The notes under the pieces: model-generated
Seen by the model: the letters and a program-made list of their open reading frames with translations, nothing else
The model's database searches: none
What the model was told of the DNA's origin: nothing
Part shown: one piece after another, positions 1 through 7,921 of the stretch
How the letters are laid out: every line of letters begins with the position of its first letter
Position numbering within the stretch: position 1 is the stretch's first letter
DNA from: JBCCDY01 sp039030555
GTDB taxonomy: Bacteria > Bacteroidota > Bacteroidia > Cytophagales > Cyclobacteriaceae
Direction of reading: 5' to 3'
DNA length: 64,000 bases
Assembly (NCBI GenBank): GCA_039030555.1
Contig: JBCCDY010000013.1
Location: forward strand, 1 to 64,000
Made by a program: the position numbers and the translations under genes

Positions 1-609
1 GAACCATGGCACTTGGGTGAGGAGGTGGTTAGCGTTTTCAGGAAAATGGTAGAGATACGATACCGGTTGATTCCCTTCCTCTACACCCAAGCCGTGTTGA
101 GTAGCAGACGGGGGCTACCTATGATTCGACCGATCTTCATGCATTTCCCGGAAGATCCTACAAGCTGGTGCATAGAAGATCAATATCTGCTTGGAGAGCA
201 TTTGTTAGTCGCGCCTCTCTTTGATTCGAAAACAGAACGAAAGGTGTATTTGCCCGAAAATTCATATTGGATCAATTACCTGACTGGTACAGTGCACAAA
301 GGCGGAAAATGGCATAATATTACTGCAAATGAGATTCCTGGTATTTTATTGGTGAAAAGCGGAGTGATTATTCCACATGCTGCATTGGCGCAACATACGA
401 GAGACATTGACTGGTCAAAACTCTATTTAAAACGATATACTCACGAAGAAAGCGAAGCAGCTGGAAATCTGGCCCTACCATCAACGAAAAAGGAGATTTT
501 TCTACAAGCCGTCAAACATGGTCAGGGGGGCTGGAAAATGAAGACAGACACATCAGGTATGGAATTCATTTTTATGGATGATGGAGACCGGTTAAATGAT
601 GAATTATGA
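1..609 (+). CDS. Glycoside hydrolase family 31 protein, C-terminal part (5' end outside window)
   Basis: The frame is open from base 1 (EPWHLGEEV...) to TGA at 607-609, so the true start lies upstream. The visible 202 residues match the end of the GH31 catalytic barrel and the following beta domains of alpha-glucosidases and alpha-xylosidases: an EPW.LGEE stretch, IRYRLIPFLYT, RPIF..FP.D, then DQYLLGEHLLVAPL and YLPENSYWINYLTG. These enzymes hydrolyse alpha-linked glucosyl or xylosyl residues. The catalytic nucleophile and acid/base aspartates are upstream of the window, so substrate type cannot be judged. The next gene starts 20 bases downstream on the same strand and may be co-transcribed. 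Confidence 0.85.
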   Translation, partial: EPWHLGEEVVSVFRKMVEIRYRLIPFLYTQAVLSSRRGLPMIRPIFMHFPEDPTSWCIEDQYLLGEHLLVAPLFDSKTERKVYLPENSYWINYLTGTVHKGGKWHNITANEIPGILLVKSGVIIPHAALAQHTRDIDWSKLYLKRYTHEESEAAGNLALPSTKKEIFLQAVKHGQGGWKMKTDTSGMEFIFMDDGDRLNDEL

Positions 610-629
610 AACAATAAAACTATTTTGAT

Positions 630-1490
630 ATGGAACGAATTACAAACCCGGAATCTGGTCGGCACAGAAGAGCAGGAGAAAACTACCAACTTACTCCAGA
701 GGAAATTCAGCAATACAAAGATCAGGGCTATTTGACCTTGCATGATGTATTGACAGAAGAAGAATTGGAACCTTTGGAATACTGGTTTGACCACTTTGTG
801 GCAGGAAAAGAAATGCGTCAAATGGGTCGCGACTTCTGTGATATGTCGCAACCTTATGGTACACCGGTAGAGGAATTTCAACTGGTCAATGCCATGTTAC
901 CGGGCAAATATCGTTCTGAACTGGCGAACAATTTGTATCATAGAATTGCCCAGAATATTACAAACCAGCTTTATACCACTGGCGAAGCGTCAATGGACTA
1001 TGAACAGTTTCTGGCAAAGAAACCGACAAAGAAAGGAGCTGAATTTGCCATGCACCAGGATCTGGGTTACTGGCCCAAAACGGATAAGACCTGGACGGCT
1101 ACTTTTTCGCTGGCATTAAGTAATTCAGATCTGGTCAATGGGTGCCTGCAGGTTATTCCCGGAACGAACAATGAACCTGAATTAAGGAAACATATGCCGA
1201 AAGCCTATGCCGGTTCTGCAGATGACGGAAAGATCAATCGGAATGATTCACATACCCTGGTGATTGAAGAAAATAAGAATGACAAGATCGTTTACCTGCC
1301 GGTGAAAAAGGGAAGTATTACTATTCATGATGAACGGATCATCCACGGTTCTGGGGGCAACCATTCCGAAGTATGGCGAAAAACATATGTCATGGCATTT
1401 CGGGATGTAGACACGATCAGAGAAGAACGCGCGATGGGATTCACTCATTCTCACAATGACAAGGTGGATTGGGATAAAATCGTAAAGTAA
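630..1490 (+). CDS. Phytanoyl-CoA dioxygenase (PhyH) family Fe(II)/2-oxoglutarate oxygenase
   Basis: 286 aa with the PhyH jelly-roll pattern. The Fe(II) facial triad is visible as His142-x-Asp144 in MHQDLGYWP and a distal His239 in ERIIHGSGGN; Arg250 in the following WRKTY stretch is placed to bind 2-oxoglutarate. The N-terminus contains the usual 'QY.DQGYL.L.DVLT..E' opening. Such enzymes hydroxylate small molecules or lipids, and the substrate cannot be named from sequence. It starts 20 bases after a GH31 gene, suggesting a shared transcript. ATG at 630 is the first reasonable start. Confidence 0.85.
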   Translation: MERITNPESGRHRRAGENYQLTPEEIQQYKDQGYLTLHDVLTEEELEPLEYWFDHFVAGKEMRQMGRDFCDMSQPYGTPVEEFQLVNAMLPGKYRSELANNLYHRIAQNITNQLYTTGEASMDYEQFLAKKPTKKGAEFAMHQDLGYWPKTDKTWTATFSLALSNSDLVNGCLQVIPGTNNEPELRKHMPKAYAGSADDGKINRNDSHTLVIEENKNDKIVYLPVKKGSITIHDERIIHGSGGNHSEVWRKTYVMAFRDVDTIREERAMGFTHSHNDKVDWDKIVK

Positions 1491-1626
1491 TTGCAAAAAT
1501 GAAACTCCCACCAACAAACCCTAAAATGAATATGTGATCTGAGCATTTCGTATAGTACTTAAACGCATTCGCTTCTGGTAACTGGAACATATACTTATTT
1601 TAGCTGGTCGCTATGTGTAAATAACA

Positions 1627-2010
1627 ATGACTTTTAAAGAGTACTTCCTGATTACTATTCGACCTAACATGGTCAAAATTGAAAATATTAAAACTCGAGA
1701 AACACTAGAGTCTGACAGCAATTTGACATTTGGAAATGATCGTCTTCTAATTACTGATACTAATGAACAAGAAAGCACTTTAAATGATCTCCTAAATCGA
1801 CTTTCAAAAAATAGTTTCTTTCAACCATTACGAACATTGATTTTAAATCCATATCATCCCAATATTCCCGAATTCATTGATGTAGAAAAAATGGCATTTC
1901 GAGATATGGCAGAACGCCTGGGGGCAAGAGAGGTGCGATTTAAATTTGGAGAATCGGTGACTGCCAGCCAACTTAATATCAACTCACTTAACTATCAGAC
2001 AGAAGTTTAA
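1627..2010 (+). CDS. Hypothetical protein, 127 aa
   Basis: An intact ATG-to-TAA frame with no signal peptide or membrane helix. The N-terminal beta-like segment (MTFKEYFLITIRPNMVKIENIKT) and the segment around residues 66-105 (RTLILNPYHPNIPEF... ERLGAREVRFKFG) loosely recall the short MreB-like proteins of other bacteria that end with a '...LGAREV' motif. That likeness is from memory and weak. The gene stands alone, 136 bases after the dioxygenase gene and 185 bases before the DUF2891 gene. Function unknown. Confidence 0.6.
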   Translation: MTFKEYFLITIRPNMVKIENIKTRETLESDSNLTFGNDRLLITDTNEQESTLNDLLNRLSKNSFFQPLRTLILNPYHPNIPEFIDVEKMAFRDMAERLGAREVRFKFGESVTASQLNINSLNYQTEV

Positions 2011-2195
2011 AGAAATAAGAAACACATAACATTGTATAAAGTATGTTTGTAGGCGGTAATCTTGCCTTATCTACAAGAGTTAATCGAATAAATGTTCTAA
2101 TGTGTTTTGTGAAACCTTTATAATTAATTTGCCAAGAAGCTTTAAAAATTAGCAAAGAAAAATGCAATCTTTAAAAACGATTAAGCAGAAACGCA

Positions 2196-3311
2196 ATGAA
2201 GAACAGATTTCTCATTTTAACCAGCATCTGTATATCTCTAATATGCTCATGTACCAATGAAGCAAAAAAAGAAACCACATTTACTCCACCAGTCAAAAAC
2301 ACAAAAACGATAGAACTGGACATTAAAGAAGCTAACCGGCTCAGTGAATTACCGCTAGGCTGTATTCAAAATCCACTTCCATATAAATCGGGATTAGTCA
2401 TAGCAAAGGAAAGTGATCTGGTGATGCCTGTAGAGCACCACCCAGCTTTTTATGGCTGCTTTGACTGGCATTCGGCCGTACATGGTCACTGGTCACTGGT
2501 TTATTTGTTAAAAAACTTCCCCGACCTGGATAGAAAAGAGGAAGCTATCCGAATGCTCGATGAAAATCTTACAACCGAAAACATTGAAAAAGAGGTGGCT
2601 TATTTTTCACTAAATAAAGAAAGCGAGTCTTTCGAAAGACTTTACGGATGGGCGTGGTTGCTGAAACTTCAGGAGGAGCTCTTCACCTGGAATGACCCGC
2701 TGGCTCAAAAGTGGTACAACAACCTGAAACCACTAGCAGGTTATATTTCGAACGCATACATGGAATACCTTCCAAAACTGGTTTATCCTATAAGGGTAGG
2801 CACGCATACCAATACCGCTTTCGGGGTCAGTTTCGCGTACGATTATGCACAAGCTGTTGGAGATGGAGCTTTATCCGATGCGATCAAAGAAGCAGCTATC
2901 CGTTTTTACAGTACCGACAAAGACTGTCCGATCACTTGGGAACCCAGTGGGCACGATTTTCTTTCCCCATGTCTGCAGGAGATTGACATAATGCGAAAAG
3001 TACTCTCTGAGGAAGAATTTAAAACATGGTCAGCGGAGTTTTTACCTGCTTTGTTCAAGCAAAATTTATCCCTCGAACCGGGACAGGTAAGAGATCGTTC
3101 TGATGGACATCTGGTTCATTTGGATGGAGTAAATTTCTCAAGGGCATGGTGCCTGTATCCATTGGAGGATAATGTCAATGCCTATAATTTGGCGACCGAG
3201 CATTTGGATTACTCACTTTCCAAAATCACGGATGGAGACTATGCCGGGCAGCACTGGCTGGGTTCTTTCGCCCTGTATGCTTTCAAAGCTAAAATTGAAG
3301 CACAGCAATGA
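2196..3311 (+). CDS. DUF2891 family lipoprotein
   Basis: 371 aa. The N-terminus is a lipoprotein signal (basic MKNR, hydrophobic stretch, lipobox ICSC with the lipid cysteine near residue 19). The mature part carries the DUF2891 signatures EHHPAFYGCFDWHSAVHGHW, LYGWAWLLKLQEEL, YPIRVGTHTNTAFG and WEPSGHDFLSPCLQE. DUF2891 proteins look like all-alpha toroid proteins with conserved His/Asp/Glu positions, but I know of no established activity. The TGA stop overlaps the ATG of a degenerate CobW-type gene (ATGA at 3308-3311), so the two were once translationally coupled. Confidence 0.85.
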   Translation: MKNRFLILTSICISLICSCTNEAKKETTFTPPVKNTKTIELDIKEANRLSELPLGCIQNPLPYKSGLVIAKESDLVMPVEHHPAFYGCFDWHSAVHGHWSLVYLLKNFPDLDRKEEAIRMLDENLTTENIEKEVAYFSLNKESESFERLYGWAWLLKLQEELFTWNDPLAQKWYNNLKPLAGYISNAYMEYLPKLVYPIRVGTHTNTAFGVSFAYDYAQAVGDGALSDAIKEAAIRFYSTDKDCPITWEPSGHDFLSPCLQEIDIMRKVLSEEEFKTWSAEFLPALFKQNLSLEPGQVRDRSDGHLVHLDGVNFSRAWCLYPLEDNVNAYNLATEHLDYSLSKITDGDYAGQHWLGSFALYAFKAKIEAQQ

Positions 3312-3436
3312 GCTCATCGACCAAAGTTCCTGTAGTAATCCTGAGCAGTTTTCTGGGTTCTGGTAAAATCAAACTCTTCAGAAAACTGCTTTCTCAATCG
3401 AAGAATAGAAATGTTTTTTGCTTAGGAAAAAAGTAA
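3308..3436 (+). pseudogene. Remnant of a CobW/COG0523 (G3E) GTPase, N-terminus only
   Basis: A 42-codon frame starts at ATG 3308, overlapping the stop of the DUF2891 gene, and ends at TAA 3434-3436. Residues 6-28 read KVPVVILSSFLGSGK followed by IKLFRKLLSQ, which is the N-terminal strand and P-loop of COG0523 metal-chaperone GTPases (usual form VPVTVLSGFLGAGKTTLLN). The Walker A threonine pair is replaced by Ile-Lys and the frame stops soon after, so this cannot be a working GTPase. Intact relatives exceed 300 aa. The following 137 bases hold no recognisable continuation, so most of the gene is deleted. Confidence 0.7.
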
Positions 3437-3573
3437 CCAGACTGCATCAAAGGCTAAAAATGAATACATCGATAAAAGTATTAACAGGATCTTGGAAAAC
3501 AGATTTATAATCTTTTCAAGTGAATAAGTTACATTTTCATTTTAGTTGAACTTTATGAGTAATTAAGTGAACC

Positions 3574-4149
3574 ATGGAATACTCAATACTCGAAGAAGCA
3601 TTTAAAGGTGCTGCTTTTTCCAGGAAAGAACTTGTGACTATTGGAGACTCATTAAAAAGAATTGACCTGAAAAAAGGAGATTTTGTTTTAAGTAAAGAGC
3701 AAACCGTTTTGCATACCCATTATGTATACAACGGCTGCCTGAGAAGCTATTTTATCGATGAATCCGGAAAAGATCATACCCTGCAATTCGCCATTAAAGA
3801 CTGGTGGATAAGTGATTATACCGCCCTTTTTTCAGAAGGCAAGGCTTTGGTAAATATTGAGTGCATTCAGGATACAACCCTGTATAGGTTATCCAGAAAA
3901 AAAATGGAACAACTATATCTTGATATTCCCACCTTTGAGACTTTTTTCAGAAAAAAACTGGAGAAGAGAGTTGCTGCATTTCACAAAAGAACACTCGATA
4001 ATATTTCCCTAACGGCAAAAGAAAGATACCTCTCTTTCGTCAGGACTTATCCTAATATAGAACGGCAAGTAAAAAACTACCACATTGCCTCTTATTTAGG
4101 AATTGCAACGGAAAGTCTAAGTAGAGTTAGAAAGGAAATTGCCCGCTAA
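3574..4149 (+). CDS. Crp/Fnr family transcriptional regulator
   Basis: 191 aa, the usual length of the Bacteroidota Crp-like group. Residues about 25-115 form the cyclic-nucleotide-binding-like beta roll (LKKGDFVLSKEQ, YNGCLRSYFIDESGKDHTLQFAI, WW.SDY). The C-terminal residues about 145-190 form a winged helix (LTAKERYLSFVRTYPNI, IASYLGIATESLSRVRKEI). The effector is unknown. It precedes a DJ-1-like lipoprotein gene and could regulate it or itself. Confidence 0.88.
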   Translation: MEYSILEEAFKGAAFSRKELVTIGDSLKRIDLKKGDFVLSKEQTVLHTHYVYNGCLRSYFIDESGKDHTLQFAIKDWWISDYTALFSEGKALVNIECIQDTTLYRLSRKKMEQLYLDIPTFETFFRKKLEKRVAAFHKRTLDNISLTAKERYLSFVRTYPNIERQVKNYHIASYLGIATESLSRVRKEIAR

Positions 4150-4222
4150 GCTTTCTTAACATTTGTCAATTTTTAGGGTGAGTTTGTGGTATAGGTTTGT
4201 TCCTGAAACTAAACCTATATAT

Positions 4223-5020
4223 ATGAATAGACTAATAGTAACCCTTTTGAGCGCCTTGTTTTTACTCTCCTGTGTGAGCACTACAAAAGAAAACAATGCC
4301 TCCAAACAAAAATCAAATCCTAAGCAAGAAAATGAGAACACAATGAGAATTTTATTAGTAATTACAAGCCATGAAGAGCTTGGTAACACTGGAAAGAAAA
4401 CAGGTGTATGGTTAGAGGAATTTGCCGCCCCTTACTATTTTTTCAGGGATAAAGAGGTTAAAGTTACTTTAACCTCACCTAAAGGAGGACGACCTCCTAT
4501 TGATCCGAAAAGTGAGTTGCCCGATTTTCAAACAGATGCTACGCGCAAGTTTGAAAAAGATGTGGAAACACAGGCAATTTTCTCCGAAACTATTCCTTTA
4601 GCTAATGTAGATCATAACGACTATGATGCGATTTTTTACTCAGGTGGATATGGCCCTATGTGGGATTTAGCTGATAACGAGATTTCTATATCTTTAATAG
4701 AATCATTCTACAACAGCAATAAGCCAGTAGCATCTGTATGCCATGCTCCGGCTATTTTCAAAAACACGAAAGACTCAGAAGGCAATTCGCTTATACAGGG
4801 AAAAAAGGTAACTGCTTACTCAAATTCCGAGGAAGAGGCTGTTCAGTTTACAGATATCGTTCCGTTTTTGGTGGAAGATATGTTAAAGGAAAAGGGTGGA
4901 ATTTACTCCAAGGGCCCTGACTGGGGAGCTTATGCCCTGGAAGACGGGTTATTAATAACCGGACAAAACCCGGCGTCTGCCGAACTGGTTGCAGACCTAC
5001 TGTTAAAACAGTTAAATTAA
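4223..5020 (+). CDS. DJ-1/PfpI (Hsp31-like) family lipoprotein
   Basis: The start is placed at ATG 4223 because it gives a clean lipoprotein signal (MNRLIVTLLSALFLLSC, lipid Cys17); the frame is open further upstream. Residues about 55-265 are a class I glutamine-amidotransferase-like fold of the DJ-1/Hsp31 type. They include GGYGPMWDLADN and the nucleophile elbow SVCHAPA with Cys173 followed by His174, and DYDAIFYSGG. Relatives act as glyoxalase III or deglycase-like enzymes and chaperones; a periplasmic or outer-membrane-anchored copy is less usual. A hairpin terminator follows at 5044-5078. Confidence 0.85.
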   Translation: MNRLIVTLLSALFLLSCVSTTKENNASKQKSNPKQENENTMRILLVITSHEELGNTGKKTGVWLEEFAAPYYFFRDKEVKVTLTSPKGGRPPIDPKSELPDFQTDATRKFEKDVETQAIFSETIPLANVDHNDYDAIFYSGGYGPMWDLADNEISISLIESFYNSNKPVASVCHAPAIFKNTKDSEGNSLIQGKKVTAYSNSEEEAVQFTDIVPFLVEDMLKEKGGIYSKGPDWGAYALEDGLLITGQNPASAELVADLLLKQLN

Positions 5021-5043
5021 AAAGCCTCCTAACAAACAACAGG

Positions 5044-5078
5044 AATGATAGTCTCCTAATTTGGGGCTATCATTTTTT
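5044..5078 (+). terminator. Intrinsic terminator after the DJ-1-like gene
   Basis: AATGATAG (5044-5051) pairs perfectly with CTATCATT (5067-5074) around a 15-base loop and is followed by a run of T. It lies 24 bases after the stop codon of the DJ-1-like gene and directly abuts the apparent start of the next frame. Confidence 0.65.
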
Positions 5079-5643
5079 GTTTAAACAACCCTTGGAAGTG
5101 CAAAATCAATTTACAGTCGTTGTTTCTCATTTTGTGAAACAGGGTAAGGAGAAAGTGTTTGAAAATGCTTTAAAGCAGGTCATTCAAAAAGCTAAGGATT
5201 ACAAAGGATATGAAGGAATTCAGATCATTAATGTTAGCAAAAACACGGATAGTGAATACATCCTGCTGATCCGTTTTGATAAGGAAGCGAATTACAAAAT
5301 TTGGGAGCAATCAACCCCTCGCAATACATGGTTTAAAGAACTTGAAGAATACATCACTAAAGAAAGTGAAATCCGACATCAGGAAGGATTGGAATTTTGG
5401 TTTTCACTACCTCAAATGACGGCTTCAGTACCACCCAGAAAATGGAAAATGGCGCTGTTGACCTGGATGGTCATTTACCCATCCGTTTTGACCTTAAGTA
5501 CCGTAGCTGGTATCTACCTGGATTTTATGCCTCTATTTATCCGTATGCTGATTGTCTCAATGATTTTAGTGTCGTTAATGACCTATATCATCATGCCTAA
5601 AATAACCACAGTTTTTGCGTCCTGGATTTTCAAAAAAGAGTAG
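5077..5643 (+). CDS. Antibiotic biosynthesis monooxygenase (ABM) domain membrane protein
   Basis: 188 aa. Residues about 8-100 form an ABM/ferredoxin-like domain (FTVVVSHFVKQGKEKVFENAL..V, GYEGIQIIN, EYILLIRFD). Two hydrophobic segments follow, at about residues 126-146 and 152-173. This architecture (ABM plus two C-terminal helices) is common in bacteria and its substrate is not known. The start is uncertain: there is no ATG. TTG at 5077 is the first possible start but sits in the T-run of the preceding terminator; GTG at 5098 would still keep the whole ABM domain and is an equally good choice. Confidence 0.75.
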   Translation: MFKQPLEVQNQFTVVVSHFVKQGKEKVFENALKQVIQKAKDYKGYEGIQIINVSKNTDSEYILLIRFDKEANYKIWEQSTPRNTWFKELEEYITKESEIRHQEGLEFWFSLPQMTASVPPRKWKMALLTWMVIYPSVLTLSTVAGIYLDFMPLFIRMLIVSMILVSLMTYIIMPKITTVFASWIFKKE

Positions 5644-5834
5644 AATGAACTTCCTGCTATACGGTAATAAAAAGAAACCTTAAAACTACTCGTCAGGAAC
5701 CTTGCAAAAGGTGCTATAACTTATCTGCATCAGGTGAAATTTTAACGGGAAAATTTGCGATATTCAGAAGACTTAAGGGACATATTTTAATCTGTACGAT
5801 CTGGACAATTAAGATCAATAAAATATACAAAACC

Positions 5835-6644
5835 ATGACAAAAAGAATTTTCATCACAGGAGCATCTTCAGGCTTGGGGAAATCCACTGCCGAACTCTTT
5901 GCAGGCAAAGGCTGGGAAGTGCTGGCAACTATGCGAAAACCTGAAAATGAGTTGGAATTAAATAAACTGGATAATGTAAAACTCCTTCCCCTGGATGTAA
6001 CAGATACCGCTCAAATAAAATCGACCGTTGAAAAGGCCATATCACTGGGTTCCATTGATGTTGTATTCAATAACGCCGGATATGGTTTAGCAGGACCTTT
6101 TGAAGGTGCCACAGACGAGCAAATGGTTCGGCAGCTTAACACTAATCTTTTGGGAGTTATGAGAGTCACACAACTTTTCATTCCTCATTTTAGGGAAAGA
6201 AAAAGTGGTTTATTCATTACCACTACCTCAATCGGAGGCTTAATAACTTTGCCATTCAATTCAGTTTATCATGCTACTAAGTGGGCCTTAGAGGGATGGA
6301 GTGAAAGCCTGGCGTTCGAGCTTAATCCACTTGGTATAAACGTTAAAACGGTTTCTCCCGGAGGTATTGCGACAGATTTTGCAAGCCGATCGCTAGATTT
6401 AACTTCTCATAAAGCATATGATGAGTCGATGCAAAAAGTGATGTCAGTCTTTATGAACCCTGAACGTCAAAAGAATTATTCTACACCTGAACAGATCGCA
6501 GAAGTGGTATTTGAAGCCGCTACTGATGGAAAACAAAAATTAAGATATCCGGCTGGCGCTGATGCTATAGCCATGTATGAACAAAGGAATACTGTCGGGG
6601 ATGAAAAATTTAGAGCAGGTATTAAAGAATTGTTTTTTGTTTAG
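5835..6644 (+). CDS. Short-chain dehydrogenase/reductase (SDR)
   Basis: 269 aa classical SDR. The cofactor motif TGASSGLG is at residues 8-15, NNAGYG near residue 80, and the catalytic Tyr145-x3-Lys149 in YHATK, preceded by the active-site serine in TTTSIGG. It reduces or oxidises a carbonyl/alcohol with NAD(P)H; substrate not predictable. It stands alone between the ABM protein and a GNAT gene on the same strand. Confidence 0.88.
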   Translation: MTKRIFITGASSGLGKSTAELFAGKGWEVLATMRKPENELELNKLDNVKLLPLDVTDTAQIKSTVEKAISLGSIDVVFNNAGYGLAGPFEGATDEQMVRQLNTNLLGVMRVTQLFIPHFRERKSGLFITTTSIGGLITLPFNSVYHATKWALEGWSESLAFELNPLGINVKTVSPGGIATDFASRSLDLTSHKAYDESMQKVMSVFMNPERQKNYSTPEQIAEVVFEAATDGKQKLRYPAGADAIAMYEQRNTVGDEKFRAGIKELFFV

Positions 6645-6735
6645 ACAAAAAATAGAGTAGAAAACTAAACCTAATTAGGAGCTGGCGTATCTCACAATCA
6701 ATTTAACTGCGTTACTGTTGAACTAAAAAATCAAT

Positions 6736-7236
6736 GTGTACATAACCCTAGAAACAAAAAGGTTAGTAATAAGGCCAATAAGTTTATTAGATGCTGAATT
6801 CTTAATTGATTTAGTTAATTCTAAAGAGTGGCTGAAATTCATTGGAAATAGAAATATTTCTAATAAAAAGGACGCAGATAACTACATTGAAAACATTCTT
6901 AATAATAAAAATTTCTTCTACAGTATTTTTGAACTAAAAGAATCAAATAGAGCTATTGGGATAGTAACTTTTTTAAAGCGAAAAGAAGAGGAGTTTCCTG
7001 ATTTAGGGTTTGCTTTACTTCCAGGGTTCGAAAAAAAGGGGTATGCTTTTGAGGCGTGTAAAAAATACCTCCACGCTATTAAAAATTTAAAAGAGCATAA
7101 AAATATAATTGCGATTACGATGCCCGGTAATCAAAAGTCCATCGTTTTACTGAAAAAACTTGGGTTTAATTATGTAGGTGATCATACGAAAAACGAAGAG
7201 ATTTTATCTTACTATGGTTTAGAAAGGGTGAGGTAA
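6736..7236 (+). CDS. GNAT family N-acetyltransferase (RimJ/RimL-like)
   Basis: 166 aa. It begins with the typical 'LETKRLVIRPISLLDAEFL' strand-helix opening of Acetyltransf_3 proteins, continues with IGIVTFLKR and DLGFALLPGFEKKGYAFEA (acetyl-CoA pyrophosphate loop position) and ends with NQKSIVLLKKLGFNYVG. The start is GTG 6736; the ATG two bases earlier (6734) is in another frame and stops after three codons. Acceptor substrate unknown. The A+T-rich codon use is noticeable against its neighbours. Confidence 0.82.
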   Translation: MYITLETKRLVIRPISLLDAEFLIDLVNSKEWLKFIGNRNISNKKDADNYIENILNNKNFFYSIFELKESNRAIGIVTFLKRKEEEFPDLGFALLPGFEKKGYAFEACKKYLHAIKNLKEHKNIIAITMPGNQKSIVLLKKLGFNYVGDHTKNEEILSYYGLERVR

Positions 7237-7921
7237 ATTGGATCAAGAAAAATTATATTCTTTAAACTAAATAAAGGGTATATAAAATAGAGGCCAGTTG
7301 TAGCTAGACATTAGTATCAATTCTAAAAACATGAAAGAGATCATAAACAAATTAGAACAGCTTCTGGAGTCAGGATCAAAATATATTTCTGAAGCACCTG
7401 AACCAAAATTAGCTCAAAAGCCGGATCCTGAAAAATAGTCGAAAAAGAAATATTGGCATATCTGATAGATTCTGCAATTAATAATCTCCAAAGGTTCACG
7501 GAAATTCAGTTTCAGAATAAACCTTATAAAATTAGTAAGTACAATCAAGATGAACTTGTGAAAGCCTATGACTATCAGAATGCTGAAACTGAAGAGATCC
7601 TGAAATGCTGGTTAGCACTCAACAAACGGATCAAGATTTTAATAAAACAGCAAACGGAAGAGAAACATTGAACTGGACAACCATAAACCCTCAGACTTAA
7701 GATTTTTGATGACTGACTATGTAAATCATTTGGAGCATCATATAAATCGCATTAATCAGTAGCCAATTTTTTGAGGCATATACAAGTTTTACGTTCATTG
7801 ATAAGCAATACTCTCTAAACGAGTCATTTTGAAATGATAGTATTTAAGTTGTTATGATTGATTATTTTGATAAAAAACTCCTGGCACAAGCTTTAACCTA
7901 TCAGCTTAAATACAAAAACTA
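7237..7921. other. 685-base stretch with no intact gene
   Basis: Between the GNAT gene and the 1404-aa gene the only coding trace is the broken DinB-family gene at 7331-7762. The 94 bases before it and the 159 bases after it are A+T rich and contain no recognisable RNA gene, terminator hairpin or complete TAnnTTTG promoter. Confidence 0.6.
7331..7762 (+). pseudogene. DinB-family protein gene broken by two frameshifts
   Basis: ATG 7331 opens a frame (MKEIINKLEQLLE ... QKPDPEK) that stops at TAG 7436. The continuation EKEILAYLIDSAINNLQRF is in another frame (about 7435-7671). A third piece, IELDNHKPSDLRFLM then TDYVNHLEHHINRINQ, returns to the first frame from about 7664 to TAG 7760. Joined, the pieces give one protein of about 143 aa in the order expected for small Bacteroidota DinB-superfamily proteins, including the N-terminal KP.PEK..KEIL..LIDSA and the C-terminal DYV.HLEHH. 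A missing A in an A-run near 7431-7435 and an extra A near 7663-7665 would explain both shifts. Confidence 0.72.

Noticed and set aside
3437..3573. Continuation of the CobW gene in another frame
   Set aside because: Short open pieces exist (for example around 3440-3510) but none resembles the GTPase beyond the P-loop region.
4162..4199. Promoter TTTG...TAGGTTTG before the DJ-1-like gene
   Set aside because: The -7-like TAGGTTTG is good, but the possible -33 elements are 5 or 26 bases away, outside the usual range, so it was not listed as a feature.
5834..6644. Antisense frames overlapping the SDR and other long genes
   Set aside because: They show no protein signatures and mirror the codon pattern of the real genes on the other strand.
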